Origin: Rhodoferax sp.
Lineage (GTDB): Bacteria; Pseudomonadota; Gammaproteobacteria; Burkholderiales; Burkholderiaceae_C
Direction: 5' to 3'
Assembly: GCF_012927445.1 (NCBI RefSeq)
Contig: NZ_JABBPD010000007.1
Coordinates: 496,001 to 560,000, forward strand
Length of the DNA: 64,000 bases
Shown here: piece after piece, positions 20,632 through 28,882 of the stretch
Numbering within the stretch: the stretch's first letter is position 1
How the letters are laid out: every line of letters starts with the position of its first letter
The notes under the pieces: model-generated
Told to the model about the DNA's origin: nothing
Database searches by the model: none
The model's input: the letters and a program-made list of their open reading frames with translations, nothing else
Position numbers and translations under genes: made by a program

Positions 20632-20707
20632 GCGGCTGTAGCTCAGTGGATAGAGTATTGGCCTCCGAAGCCAAGGGTCGTGGGTTCGATCCCCGCCAGC
20701 CGCACCA
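20632..20707 (+). tRNA. tRNA-Arg (anticodon CCG)
   Basis: A full cloverleaf can be drawn: acceptor GCGGCTG/CAGCCGC, D-stem GCTC/GAGT, anticodon stem TTGGC/GCCAA with loop CTCCGAA, T-stem GTGGG/CCCGC with TTCGATC loop, and an encoded CCA end. The anticodon CCG reads CGG arginine codons. Its 3' end is the integration target of the genomic island that follows. Confidence 0.97.
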
Positions 20708-20708
20708 A
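20689..20708 (+). repeat. Left attachment site (attL) of the genomic island
   Basis: The last 19 bases of the tRNA gene plus one A are repeated exactly at 46702-46721. The bases on either side differ, so the identity block is exactly 20 bp. An integrase gene begins 175 bases downstream. Confidence 0.9.
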
Positions 20709-20811
20709 TTAGTCGTTTCATAGCGTCTCAAGAAATACCAAAACCTGCTCCGGCTATAGCTAGAGTGGGTTTTTTTATGCCTCAAGCTGTCTCAGGGGGT
20801 AACATGCCATC

Positions 20812-20869
20812 ACGGTACTTTTACGGTACTTTTAACGGTGCTTGAAAATACCGTCAAAAAAAGTACCGT
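20812..20869. repeat. Left-end ACGGTACTTTT repeats (possible integrase arm sites)
   Basis: ACGGTACTTTT occurs at 20812-20822 and 20823-20833, a variant ACGGTGCTT follows at 20835, and an inverted copy lies at 20859-20869. The same motif is present twice at the right end of the island. Arm-type integrase sites are arranged like this, but binding is inferred. Confidence 0.6.
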
Positions 20870-20883
20870 TACAAGGGGCAAAG

Positions 20884-22086
20884 ATGGCATTAACAGACAC
20901 ATTCGTTAAGCAGGTTAAGCACACCGGAAAACCTACCGGAGACAAACATACCGATGGCGGTGGCATGTATCTTCTGGTGAAAGCAAGCGGCAAATACTGG
21001 CGAATGGACTACACGCACAACAGCAAGCGAAAAACCTTAGCGCTGGGTGTCTATCCTGCGATTTCCCTTGCTGCAGCAAGAAAGCGTCGGGAGAAAGCCC
21101 GAGAGCAGTTGGCGCATGAAGTAGATCCTGGCGTAGCTAAGCGCGAAGACAAGCAGGCCCAAGCAGACGCGGCTGCGAGCACCTTTGAGGTGGTGGCGCG
21201 CAATTGGCTTTCAAAAACGGCGGTCAAACGTAAAGTTGTGACTCAAGATCGAATCACGACCCTGCTGGAACACGACGTTTTCCCATTCATTGGCAAGCTT
21301 CCCATCCACTCCATAGGGCCACGTGACGTATTGGACAAGGCTGTCCGCAAAATTGAAGCACGGGGGTCCATCGATACAGCTCACCGGGCCAAGCAAATCT
21401 GTGGGCAGGTATTCCGGTATGCGGTGGCCATTGGACTTGCAGAGCGAGACGTAACCGCAGACCTGCGTGGCGCTTTGGCGGAAATTCCAAGGTCACACTT
21501 TTCTGCCATCACGGAGCCAAAGCAGGCTGGTGAATTGATGCGCTCAATATTTGACTACACCGGTCACCCAACAACCGTTGCAGCGCTCAAACTTTCACCA
21601 CTGGTGTTTGTCAGACCAGGGGAGCTTCGGACCGCTGAGTGGGCTGAAATTGACTTGGACGGAGCAGAGTGGCGCATTCCAGGCGCCAAGATGAAAATGA
21701 AAATGGATCACATCGTTCCGCTGTCCACGCAAGCGGTTGAGCTGCTGCGCAGTGTTAAGCCGATCTCTGGGCATGGCCGCTATGTATTCCCCAGTTTGCG
21801 GACTGGTGAGCGGCCTATGAGTGATAACACGATCAACGCAGCTTTACGCGGCTTGGGGTATAGCAAGGATGTTCACACGGCGCATGGGTTCAGGGCCATG
21901 GCTCGTACCATCATGGATGAAGTCCTGAATCAACGGGTTGATCTGATTGAGCACCAATTGGCCCACGCTGTGAATGATGCCAACGGACGTGCTTACAACC
22001 GTACGTCCCACCTTCCAGCGCGCAAGGTAATGATGCAGACGTGGGCCGATTACCTGGAAAAACTGCGCACTGGTGCCCACACCTGA
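20884..22086 (+). CDS. int: Tyrosine-type integrase (P4-like, with arm-binding domain)
   Basis: The 400-residue protein has an N-terminal arm-DNA-binding domain (GKPTGDKHTDGGGMYLLVKASGKYWRM), a core-binding region and a C-terminal catalytic domain. Catalytic residues are R244 (VRPGELR), H334 and R337 (HGFR), H361 and nucleophile Y371. It should recombine the tRNA 3' end with the circular element. The ATG at 20884 follows AAGGGG; an upstream TTG at 20842 lies in the repeat region and is less likely. Confidence 0.95.
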   Translation: MALTDTFVKQVKHTGKPTGDKHTDGGGMYLLVKASGKYWRMDYTHNSKRKTLALGVYPAISLAAARKRREKAREQLAHEVDPGVAKREDKQAQADAAASTFEVVARNWLSKTAVKRKVVTQDRITTLLEHDVFPFIGKLPIHSIGPRDVLDKAVRKIEARGSIDTAHRAKQICGQVFRYAVAIGLAERDVTADLRGALAEIPRSHFSAITEPKQAGELMRSIFDYTGHPTTVAALKLSPLVFVRPGELRTAEWAEIDLDGAEWRIPGAKMKMKMDHIVPLSTQAVELLRSVKPISGHGRYVFPSLRTGERPMSDNTINAALRGLGYSKDVHTAHGFRAMARTIMDEVLNQRVDLIEHQLAHAVNDANGRAYNRTSHLPARKVMMQTWADYLEKLRTGAHT

Positions 22087-22332
22087 TTATTTGCCGTCTG
22101 ATAGTGGTGAAGTGCGATTCACATCCTTAAAGGTCGATGTGGAAATGATGAATGCGGCCCTTATTGACCGCAAACTAGCTTAAAACTTCAACACCAATGT
22201 TGCACTTTTCCATTACCTAAGCCAGTATCTAAGCAACGGTAGGTAGGTAAGAATTCCGCCTTGGTTATTCATTTTTAATCCAAACCAGCCCGTCTAAACC
22301 ATTCCGGTAAAGCGGCAATTTGGAAAATTCAA

Positions 22333-22590
22333 ATGAACTACACCCCAAGCGCAAACCAATGCGCAATTCCCCTCCTTCTTAGCGGATTTGACCAGCTGCC
22401 CGACTCAGCACACGTCCCAATCAAGACCGTTTGCGCGCTTTTCGGTTGCTCACCAGCGACCGCATGGCGTCGTGTTCTATCTGGGCACCTTGTGCAGCCG
22501 GTTCGATTTGGCGCTCGTTCCACACGGTGGTGTGTGGGCGATCTGCGTCGTTCGATGTTGTCGTTGACTAACGCGAAGGCAACAAAATGA
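22333..22590 (+). CDS. AlpA-like small DNA-binding protein
   Basis: The 85-residue product contains a helix-turn-helix-like segment, VPIKTVCALFGCSPATAWRR, followed by a short wing and a basic stretch (RFGARSTRWCVGDLRRSM). This is the pattern of AlpA/excisionase-like regulators on integrative elements. The last four bases overlap the start of the next gene (ATGA), so the two are coupled. It may control integrase or replication genes, which is inference. Confidence 0.75.
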   Translation: MNYTPSANQCAIPLLLSGFDQLPDSAHVPIKTVCALFGCSPATAWRRVLSGHLVQPVRFGARSTRWCVGDLRRSMLSLTNAKATK

Positions 22591-24299
22591 ACTTCCTTCC
22601 CAAAAAACAAAATTCACAGGCGATGCCTCGGCACGGCTCGATTTTCACTAACGGCATCCATCTTGTGCCTGCCGCAAGCATCCAGCCGGAATCCATCACG
22701 TGGCTGCTTGAGGGGTGGTTGGCAGCAGGCAAATTCCATCTGTTGGCAGGCCCACCCGGAACAGGGAAAACCACGATTGCTACAGCTATTATGGCGAGCT
22801 TCTCATCGGGGAGTACCGGCGGTTGTGGCTGGCCTGGCAATTCTTCCTTCCGCAGCGGAGATGTCATTTTTTGGAGCAGTGAGGACGGCATTGAAGACAC
22901 CGTCGTGCCACGCCTCATCGCTGCTGGTGCGGATTTGACTCGTATTCACATCATTCGAGGGACCATCGTCAATGGTCGTATGCGCCCATTTGGCGCTGCA
23001 GATATACCCAGGTTGAGTCAGGAAATTGAACGTATTGGCTCTGTCTGTCTGATCGTGATTGATCCCATTCTCCAAGTCGTTGTTGGGGATTCAAACAAAA
23101 ATGCCGAAGTACGCCGCGCACTGGCACCTTTACTTGAACTCGCAGAGCTTTACAACTGCGCCGTCTTGGGGATTACCCATATAAATAAATCTTCCAAAGG
23201 AAAAGAGCCTCTTGATCGCATCAATGGTAGTGTGGCGTATGGGGCCGTTGCGAGATTAGTCATGATGACGGCTAGGGTCGAAAGCGGCGATTCTGCAGAT
23301 GGGCCGGGTTCTTCTGTCATTGTGCGGGCCAAGTCCAATATCGGTACCAGCGACGGTGGATATGAATATCGGATCGAGCCGTTTACATTCAGTGCAAATG
23401 GGAAAATCATCAATACGTCTCGCATTGCTTGGAGTCCAACTCCGCTGACGGGTTCGGCCAAGGAAATTTTGAAATCTGCCGAAAATGCTGGTTCAGGTGA
23501 GTCCACCAAAGTTGTTGATCAGGCCGCTCAGTTTTTAAAAGACATCTTGGCCAACGGTGGTCGTTCATTTCCGGAAATTGAGCAGCTTTCGCAAGATGCC
23601 GGCATTTCAATCGGCTCTATCAAGCGCGCCAAACTTACCCTTGGTATCACTTCGAAAAAGCAGACCGGTATGGGACAGGTCAGCCCGTATTTTTGGTACC
23701 TGCCTGAACAATCCAACCAACAGATGCCCCAACCGGGATTTATGAATCAGAATGCCCAACTTGGTCATGCTCACCAGGCCGATCCGTTCAACATTGGGCA
23801 GCCGTATCTGCAACAAAATGCATTTCAGAGCGGAATGCAATTCCAGCAGAGGGAAGTTCCATTGACAAACTTACCCTATCAACCGGTGATGCAAATGTCT
23901 GCACCGTTGTTCGAAGGTGTCGGTTACCCCCAACCACCTGCACCACCTGCACCACCTGCACCACCTGCACCAGCTGCATCACCTGCATCACCTGCATCAC
24001 CTGCATCACCTGCATCACCTGCATTTTTTGCCGAAAACAATACAGTGGGATCTGAGGTCAACATTAATCCAAAGCTTTTGGCGTGGATGGTTACCCAGTG
24101 CAAACAGCTTCTTTCGGAATACCATAGCGACCCCACAGCTTCCGACGAAGATCAATATGATGACCGTCAGGATCGAATCATCAGTATTGAATACGAAACT
24201 GTGGATTCGGGTCTTGAGTGCCTTTCGGAGGACGAAATTGACCGTAGTGAGCGGCCCTACCGAAAGGCTTTAAGCGGCACAAATTGGTGGGTCGGCTAA
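22587..24299 (+). CDS. RepA-like AAA ATPase with Pro/Ala/Ser repeat region
   Basis: This 570-residue protein has a RecA-fold ATPase domain of the RepA/AAA_25 group, which are hexameric replicative helicases of plasmids and islands. The Walker A motif is GPPGTGKTT at 55-63 and Walker B is CLIVIDP at about 153. A winged-helix-like region follows at about 310-360. The C-terminal part is Gln/Pro-rich with ten tandem three-residue units (PPA, then SPA) and a conserved-looking acidic end. Replication or maintenance of the excised element is the likely role. Confidence 0.85.
   Translation: MNFLPKKQNSQAMPRHGSIFTNGIHLVPAASIQPESITWLLEGWLAAGKFHLLAGPPGTGKTTIATAIMASFSSGSTGGCGWPGNSSFRSGDVIFWSSEDGIEDTVVPRLIAAGADLTRIHIIRGTIVNGRMRPFGAADIPRLSQEIERIGSVCLIVIDPILQVVVGDSNKNAEVRRALAPLLELAELYNCAVLGITHINKSSKGKEPLDRINGSVAYGAVARLVMMTARVESGDSADGPGSSVIVRAKSNIGTSDGGYEYRIEPFTFSANGKIINTSRIAWSPTPLTGSAKEILKSAENAGSGESTKVVDQAAQFLKDILANGGRSFPEIEQLSQDAGISIGSIKRAKLTLGITSKKQTGMGQVSPYFWYLPEQSNQQMPQPGFMNQNAQLGHAHQADPFNIGQPYLQQNAFQSGMQFQQREVPLTNLPYQPVMQMSAPLFEGVGYPQPPAPPAPPAPPAPAASPASPASPASPASPAFFAENNTVGSEVNINPKLLAWMVTQCKQLLSEYHSDPTASDEDQYDDRQDRIISIEYETVDSGLECLSEDEIDRSERPYRKALSGTNWWVG
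23934..24023 (+). repeat. Ten tandem 9-bp units inside the RepA-like gene
   Basis: Four CCACCTGCA units, one CCAGCTGCA and five TCACCTGCA units run head to tail in frame. They encode a flexible PPA/SPA linker. Copy number may vary between strains by slippage, always keeping the frame. Confidence 0.9.
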
Positions 24300-24881
24300 T
24301 AATTTCCGCGTTCGGCTCAAATGTCGTCGTTTACTTCCGCAGGATACCGCCTCCATGTTTTAAAACATCGCAAGCGGCCAGCTTCAGTGTTGGCATCCTG
24401 AGATTTAAACGCGACATAGTTGGTGTTCGCGTTCCGGCCTCGCCCCCGTCAAGCTACGCATGTCTGTCCTTTCCCTGCACGGATCTTGGCTATTGAATGT
24501 GCGTTACCAGCCAAGAGTTGACCTTAAATCGACGCATCACAGTTAAATCAGTGTCAAAAGCTGATTCAAGAAAATTTCAGTGACATATAACTTCACTGCA
24601 ATGGAAATACACATCAGTCAAGCTGCATCCAGCAACTGCGACTAAGCGATCCAAGTTTTCTCTTTTGTAAATCCGCACATCCCGACATGCGGATTTAAGT
24701 GCGTGCTGCTTGCTGACTCTTGCCTCAAGTGGTCTGCAGAAATTCTTCAATCAATAAATCTCGATGTTCAACAAATACCAGCCAGCGGGTTGGTATTTAT
24801 GCCGCCGTTCCACGGCACATCAATACAAGCGTCTGCTTTTTTCTCAAACCCATTCACAACCAACAGAAGGAACACCAATTG
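24300..24881. other. Non-coding stretch with two hairpins
   Basis: No convincing gene lies here. Two strong inverted repeats are present: AAATCCGCA with TGCGGATTT (24669-24696) and AAATACCA with TGGTATTT (24773-24798). The second ends 83 bases before the next start codon. This could hold a regulatory RNA or replication-related site, which the sequence does not decide. Confidence 0.5.
24773..24798 (+). promoter_or_regulatory. Leader hairpin before small membrane protein gene
   Basis: An 8-bp perfect stem, extendable by two more pairs, encloses a short loop. A related AAATACCAGC sequence lies in the leader of the DUF932 gene. Hairpins of this kind stand before several genes of the island. Confidence 0.4.
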
Positions 24882-25028
24882 ATGATCAATAGCAACTCAC
24901 CCCTTGAATACCTCAGCGCATTTGCCATCGTTTTTGTGATCGGTGCCATGTCTGTCGTTGGCATTGCCAGCTACATCGAACGCGCCAGCCGCCATCGAAC
25001 TCAATCAACTCATTCGAATGAAACGTGA
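24882..25028 (+). CDS. Small membrane protein, 48 residues
   Basis: The peptide starts MINSNSPLEYLSAFAIVFVI and has one hydrophobic helix at about 10-31, then a basic, polar tail (IERASRHRTQSTHSNE). The start is chosen because AAGGAA lies about nine bases upstream. I do not recognise the family. It sits between the RepA-like ATPase and the Gly-zipper protein, so it is part of the island backbone. Confidence 0.55.
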   Translation: MINSNSPLEYLSAFAIVFVIGAMSVVGIASYIERASRHRTQSTHSNET

Positions 25029-25064
25029 CCCACCTTTACCCAACCCTTTTTATGGAGAATAAAA

Positions 25065-25397
25065 ATGACATTAAGTTGCCCACGTTGCGGATCTGACCGC
25101 ATCGGTATCAAAAACCTCGCCCGAAAAACAGGTGGCACCATCGGCACCATGGCCGGCGCTGCCAGTGGTGCTGCGGGAGCACTTAGCGGTGCCGAATTTG
25201 GCGCAACAGCTGGAATCGTTGCTGGACCTGTTGGTTCAGCTCTTGGCTCCATTGCAGGTGCCATATTGGGTGGGCTGATCGGTGGTGCCGCTGGTTGTGC
25301 CGTCGGTACGATATTGGGGGAAGTGGTGGACGACACAATTTTGGACAATTGTTTTTGCCTGACGTGTCGGTTCCGGTTCAGCAAAAAACGTTTCTGA
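25065..25397 (+). CDS. Gly-zipper protein flanked by two zinc-ribbon halves
   Basis: The 110-residue product starts with CPRC (residues 5-8) and ends with CLTC (about 99-102), each CxxC pair capable of holding zinc, alone or together. Between them lies a long Gly/Ala-rich segment (TIGTMAGAASGAAGALSGAE and more) with the G-x-x-x-G rhythm of membrane-inserting Gly-zippers. The combination suggests a soluble zinc-bound end and a membrane-active core. I do not know a function. GGAG precedes the ATG. Confidence 0.75.
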   Translation: MTLSCPRCGSDRIGIKNLARKTGGTIGTMAGAASGAAGALSGAEFGATAGIVAGPVGSALGSIAGAILGGLIGGAAGCAVGTILGEVVDDTILDNCFCLTCRFRFSKKRF

Positions 25398-25502
25398 ATA
25401 GGCGTCTGAATCGCGATTAGCCAAAGCGGAATCACCCGCATGGACTCAATCACAAGTCCCACTGTGCAGTAAATCCTGCTCAATCTGGTGACCATCACCA
25501 TA

Positions 25503-25524
25503 CCGACATAAATACCAGCGTCGG
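25503..25524 (+). promoter_or_regulatory. Leader hairpin before DUF932 gene
   Basis: CCGAC and GTCGG form a 5-bp stem around a loop containing AAATACCAGC, the sequence also seen in the leader at 24773. It lies about 100 bases before the DUF932 start codon. Confidence 0.3.
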
Positions 25525-25624
25525 CACCCTTCTCGTAGTTTTCCCTAATTAACTAAGTACGTGTTTCAGTTTGCTGTATCAACCCAGCGGCATTGTCACG
25601 TCCTTACACATCTGAAAGAAAAAA

Positions 25625-26593
25625 ATGGCACACCTTATTCAAACCATGGCCTATACCGGCGAAACACCTTGGCATCAGTTGGGCAATCAACTGCCTGCCA
25701 AACAATCCATTGACGTCTGGGCCAAAGAAGCAGGCATGGACTGGAATATTTGCGAAACCCCAGTTCGTTATTTGGCTGACCAGATTGGCTCCCTCGGCTC
25801 CATCATGTCGTTCAACGACCAAAAAGTGCTTTATCGCAGCGACACCAAGGCGGCCTTGTCAGTCGTCAGTGGCCGTTACCAAGTCGTACAGCCCAAAGCC
25901 GTCCTTGAGTTCTATCGTGATCTGACCGAGATTTCCGGTTTCGAACTCGAAACCGCTGGCGTGCTGAAAGAAGGCAAGAAGTTCTGGGCACTGGCTAAAA
26001 CTGGCAAGGAAGCCACCCTCAAAGGCAACGATGTCGTGAAAGGCTACATTTTGCTGGCGACAAGCTGTGACGGCACGTTGGCCACCACGGCAACGCCGAC
26101 CACGGTGCGCGTGGTCTGCAACAACACGTTGGCGATTGCCTTGAATGGTGCCAGCAGCGCCATCAAGGTGCCGCACAGCACCAGCTTTGATCCACAAGCG
26201 GTGAAGAAGCAACTCGGTATTGCGGTCTCGCAGTGGGACAGCTTCATGTACCGCATGAAAACGCTGTCTGAGCGCAAAGTCAAAAGTCACGAATCGATGA
26301 ACTACTTTCTGAAAGTCCTGTGCCAGACCGACAGTCATGTCGATCCAGCGCTGGGTTTGATGAATGAGCGTGCCTTAAAGAAAGTACAGGCTTTGTACGA
26401 AGGACAAGGTCATGGTTCAGAACTGGATTCGGCATCCGGTACGGCTTGGGGTTTACTCAATGCTGTCACCGAATATGTTGATCACGAAAAGCGTGCTCGC
26501 AGCCATGAGTACCGCATGGATTCAGCCTGGTTCGGCCAAGGGGCAAGTCTGAAACAACGGGCTCTGGACTATGCGCTGCAACTGGCAGCGTGA
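25625..26593 (+). CDS. DUF932 phage/plasmid-like protein
   Basis: This 322-residue protein opens with the family hallmark MAHLIQTMAYTGETPWHQLG and has the segments VSGRYQVVQPKAVLEFYRDL and CDGTLATTATPTTVRVVCNNTL. DUF932 proteins are common on phages, plasmids and islands next to recombination nucleases; their function is not established. Here it precedes a YqaJ exonuclease, which supports a role in DNA replication or recombination of the element. Confidence 0.93.
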   Translation: MAHLIQTMAYTGETPWHQLGNQLPAKQSIDVWAKEAGMDWNICETPVRYLADQIGSLGSIMSFNDQKVLYRSDTKAALSVVSGRYQVVQPKAVLEFYRDLTEISGFELETAGVLKEGKKFWALAKTGKEATLKGNDVVKGYILLATSCDGTLATTATPTTVRVVCNNTLAIALNGASSAIKVPHSTSFDPQAVKKQLGIAVSQWDSFMYRMKTLSERKVKSHESMNYFLKVLCQTDSHVDPALGLMNERALKKVQALYEGQGHGSELDSASGTAWGLLNAVTEYVDHEKRARSHEYRMDSAWFGQGASLKQRALDYALQLAA

Positions 26594-26643
26594 CTCGGCA
26601 GTAATTACCACCCCTCCAACCGTCATACCAAACGACGGCATAT

Positions 26644-26677
26644 AGCCCTGATCCATCTTGCGTGGCTCAGGGCTTTT
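26644..26677 (+). terminator. Hairpin with T run between DUF932 and yqaJ-like genes
   Basis: AGCCCTG pairs with CAGGGCT and is followed by TTTT. It lies after the DUF932 stop and 39 bases before the next ATG, so it may end one transcript or attenuate the next. Confidence 0.6.
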
Positions 26678-26716
26678 CCATTTGTAGCAACGAAATAACC
26701 AATTGAAGGAATCATT

Positions 26717-27727
26717 ATGTCCATCGCACAAATCGCATTCAAGGCAGATAGACCTACACGGTCAGCACCCGCCCTGAAGCTGGTCAAAACCAATGACCTC
26801 AGTCGGGACCAATGGCTCACTGTCAGAAAAAGTGGCATCGGCAGCTCAGACGCCGCAGCAGCCGTTGGATTAAATCCATATCGCAGCCAATTGGAGCTTT
26901 GGATGGAGAAAACTGGTCGTGATGCGGGTCTGCCCAAAGTCGATCCGAAAGACCAAAGCAGTCCAATGTACTGGGGCACTTTATTGGAAAGCATAGTGGC
27001 AGCGCACTACACCATGCGCAGTGGTCACAAGGTCCGGCGCATCAATGCCGTGCTGCAGCACCCCACTGAACCGTGGATGCTGGCGAACCTGGATCGTGAA
27101 GTCTTGGGTACAACGGAAGTCCAGATATTGGAGTGTAAAACTGCCGGAATTAATGGCGCCCGACTGTGGAAAGAAGGGGTGCCGGAATACATAACCCTAC
27201 AGGTAATGCACCAGCTCGCAGTTACTGGCAAGCAGACAGCTGACGTGGCGGTATTGATCTGTGGTCAGGATCTGCAGATTCACCGCATTGAACGCGATGA
27301 CACCATGATCGCCAAACTGATCGAACTGGAACGTCAGTTCTGGCATTACGTCGAAACCGATACCGCACCTCCAGCGGACGGCTCGGATTCAGCCGATGTC
27401 GCTTTGCGGTGTCTGTACCCGAAAGACAGCGGAGCCACTCTCGATTTGTCGCAAGACCTCGAAATGTCGGCGGCGTTCTCGGACCTATTGGCGGTTCGCG
27501 AGACGCTGACCACCAACGTATTACTGGAAGCTCAACTCAAGCAGCGTATCCAGCAACGCATGGCTGACGCCACCAAAGTCGTATTCGAAACGGGAGACGT
27601 GACATTCAAACGCAGTAAGGACGGGACAGGACTTGATGTCGTGACCCTGCTCAAAGACCAACCTGAGTTGGCACAACGATATGCCCTGGTCAAACCTGGC
27701 TCACGGCGTTTTCTTGTGAATTTGTAA
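26717..27727 (+). CDS. YqaJ-type (lambda exonuclease fold) recombination nuclease
   Basis: The 336-residue protein fits the YqaJ viral recombinase family of 5'-3' exonucleases that feed single-strand annealing. The signature RKSGIGSSDAAAAVGLNPYRS is followed by WGTLLESIVAAHY and by the nuclease core LDREVLG...VQILECKTA, where the Glu and Lys match the PD-(D/E)xK centre. No annealase of the RecT/Bet class is obvious beside it. AAGGAATCATT precedes the ATG. Confidence 0.9.
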   Translation: MSIAQIAFKADRPTRSAPALKLVKTNDLSRDQWLTVRKSGIGSSDAAAAVGLNPYRSQLELWMEKTGRDAGLPKVDPKDQSSPMYWGTLLESIVAAHYTMRSGHKVRRINAVLQHPTEPWMLANLDREVLGTTEVQILECKTAGINGARLWKEGVPEYITLQVMHQLAVTGKQTADVAVLICGQDLQIHRIERDDTMIAKLIELERQFWHYVETDTAPPADGSDSADVALRCLYPKDSGATLDLSQDLEMSAAFSDLLAVRETLTTNVLLEAQLKQRIQQRMADATKVVFETGDVTFKRSKDGTGLDVVTLLKDQPELAQRYALVKPGSRRFLVNL

Positions 27728-27781
27728 ACCGACACACCCTGCTTGGGCGGGGTGTAGTTGTCGTTCGCATCTATCAATTGA

Positions 27782-27818
27782 CCTGCCTTTATTCAGTTGA
27801 ATTGGGCGGGCATTTTTT
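27782..27818 (+). terminator. Hairpin with T6 run before the Cys-cluster gene
   Basis: CCTGCC pairs with GGCGGG (one G-U pair) and is followed by CATTTTTT. A second hairpin, ACACCC with GGGTGT, lies at 27734-27755. Both are in the leader of the next gene. Confidence 0.5.
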
Positions 27819-27839
27819 CAATCAACAAAAGGAATCATC

Positions 27840-28769
27840 ATGCTCAAAGGTTTAGCACTCACCCCACCTGTCATTGGCCGGATTTCCATTGGCAAAGTGG
27901 TCGAAAAGAACGGCAAACGTTTGCCAGAGAAAGACGATGAATTTACCGTGACCAGCCAGGTGCAAATGAAAGACGGTTGGGTTAATCACCCGGTGGACGA
28001 AACCCTTCGCAAAACACCCACTTCCAAGCTACGCAACATTCCGGTGCGGCTGCTGTTTGATGACCCGGATCTGAATCTGCGTGCCAACTACAGCCTGTTT
28101 GACCGACAGTCTGGCCGGCCGCTGTGTGTTGGCAACGGCGAGACCTGCAGGCGGTCACTGGCAGCCGGAGTGCAAACACTGACCTGCCCTTCACCTGAGT
28201 CTTGCGACCTCGCCAAGGGTGGCTATTGCAAGCCCTATGGTCGGTTGAATGTGCGCATTGGGGATGACGATGAATTGGGCAGCTTTGTTTTTCGTACTAC
28301 GGGTTTCAACAGCATCAGAACCTTGTCGGCACGACTGAAATACTTCCATGCTGTATCTGGAGGGCAGTTGTCCACCTTGCCACTGGAGCTGCGCTTGCGG
28401 GGTAAATCAACCACCCAGTCACACCGGGCACCCATTTACTACGTGGACTTGACGGTAAAGACCGGCATGACGATGGCGGAAGCGATTGCCAGTGCCAGGT
28501 CAGAAGGTGAGATTCGCAAGGCTTCGGGTTTTGATCAAGCCGCATTGGACGACGCCGCCAGACAAGGCTTTGCCGAGGGTGCGTTCGAGGAGTCGGAAGA
28601 AGATGGTGCCGCCGTGGTGGAAGAGTTCTTTCCAGATGAGTTTGATGCCGGATCACCTGTCAATTCGATAGGCGCGGGAATCAAGGTCGGACTGACTGAC
28701 AAGCTCAATCACAAAGTGGAAAAACTCAATGGCGCTGGTGCCACTGGCCATAGAGCTATGACTAATTGA
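27840..28769 (+). CDS. Cys-cluster DNA-element protein (possible RDF-like)
   Basis: This 309-residue protein has a cysteine group in the middle: C at GNGETCRR, then TCPSPESCDL and GYCKPYGR, enough to bind a metal. The C-terminus is acidic. Homologues on islands are often named hydrolase or metal-binding protein, and the layout recalls phage Gp3-like recombination directionality factors, but I cannot confirm either. It follows DUF932 and YqaJ genes, so a DNA-recombination role is plausible. Confidence 0.7.
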   Translation: MLKGLALTPPVIGRISIGKVVEKNGKRLPEKDDEFTVTSQVQMKDGWVNHPVDETLRKTPTSKLRNIPVRLLFDDPDLNLRANYSLFDRQSGRPLCVGNGETCRRSLAAGVQTLTCPSPESCDLAKGGYCKPYGRLNVRIGDDDELGSFVFRTTGFNSIRTLSARLKYFHAVSGGQLSTLPLELRLRGKSTTQSHRAPIYYVDLTVKTGMTMAEAIASARSEGEIRKASGFDQAALDDAARQGFAEGAFEESEEDGAAVVEEFFPDEFDAGSPVNSIGAGIKVGLTDKLNHKVEKLNGAGATGHRAMTN

Positions 28770-28808
28770 CTGTGCTGATTTCTGGCGCTTATGACGCGCT
28801 CACCACCA

Positions 28809-28832
28809 AGCCCTGCAAGTCAGGGCTTTTTT
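28809..28832 (+). terminator. Intrinsic terminator after the Cys-cluster gene
   Basis: AGCCCTG, a 5-base loop and CAGGGCT are followed by a T run of five to six. It lies 40 bases after the stop codon and ends the backbone gene or its read-through. Confidence 0.8.
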
Positions 28833-28882
28833 GTGCTCTGTTGAAAACAGTATTTTGCAAAAAACCCAATCAGGGAGCTACT

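Noticed and set aside
20543..20785. Extension of the cytochrome c5 frame upstream
   Set aside because: It runs through the tRNA-Arg gene and has no protein-like sequence; the ATG at 20542 begins a typical protein.
23934..24023. Short regular repeats that could suggest a CRISPR array
   Set aside because: The 9-bp units are directly adjacent, without spacers, and lie in frame within a gene.
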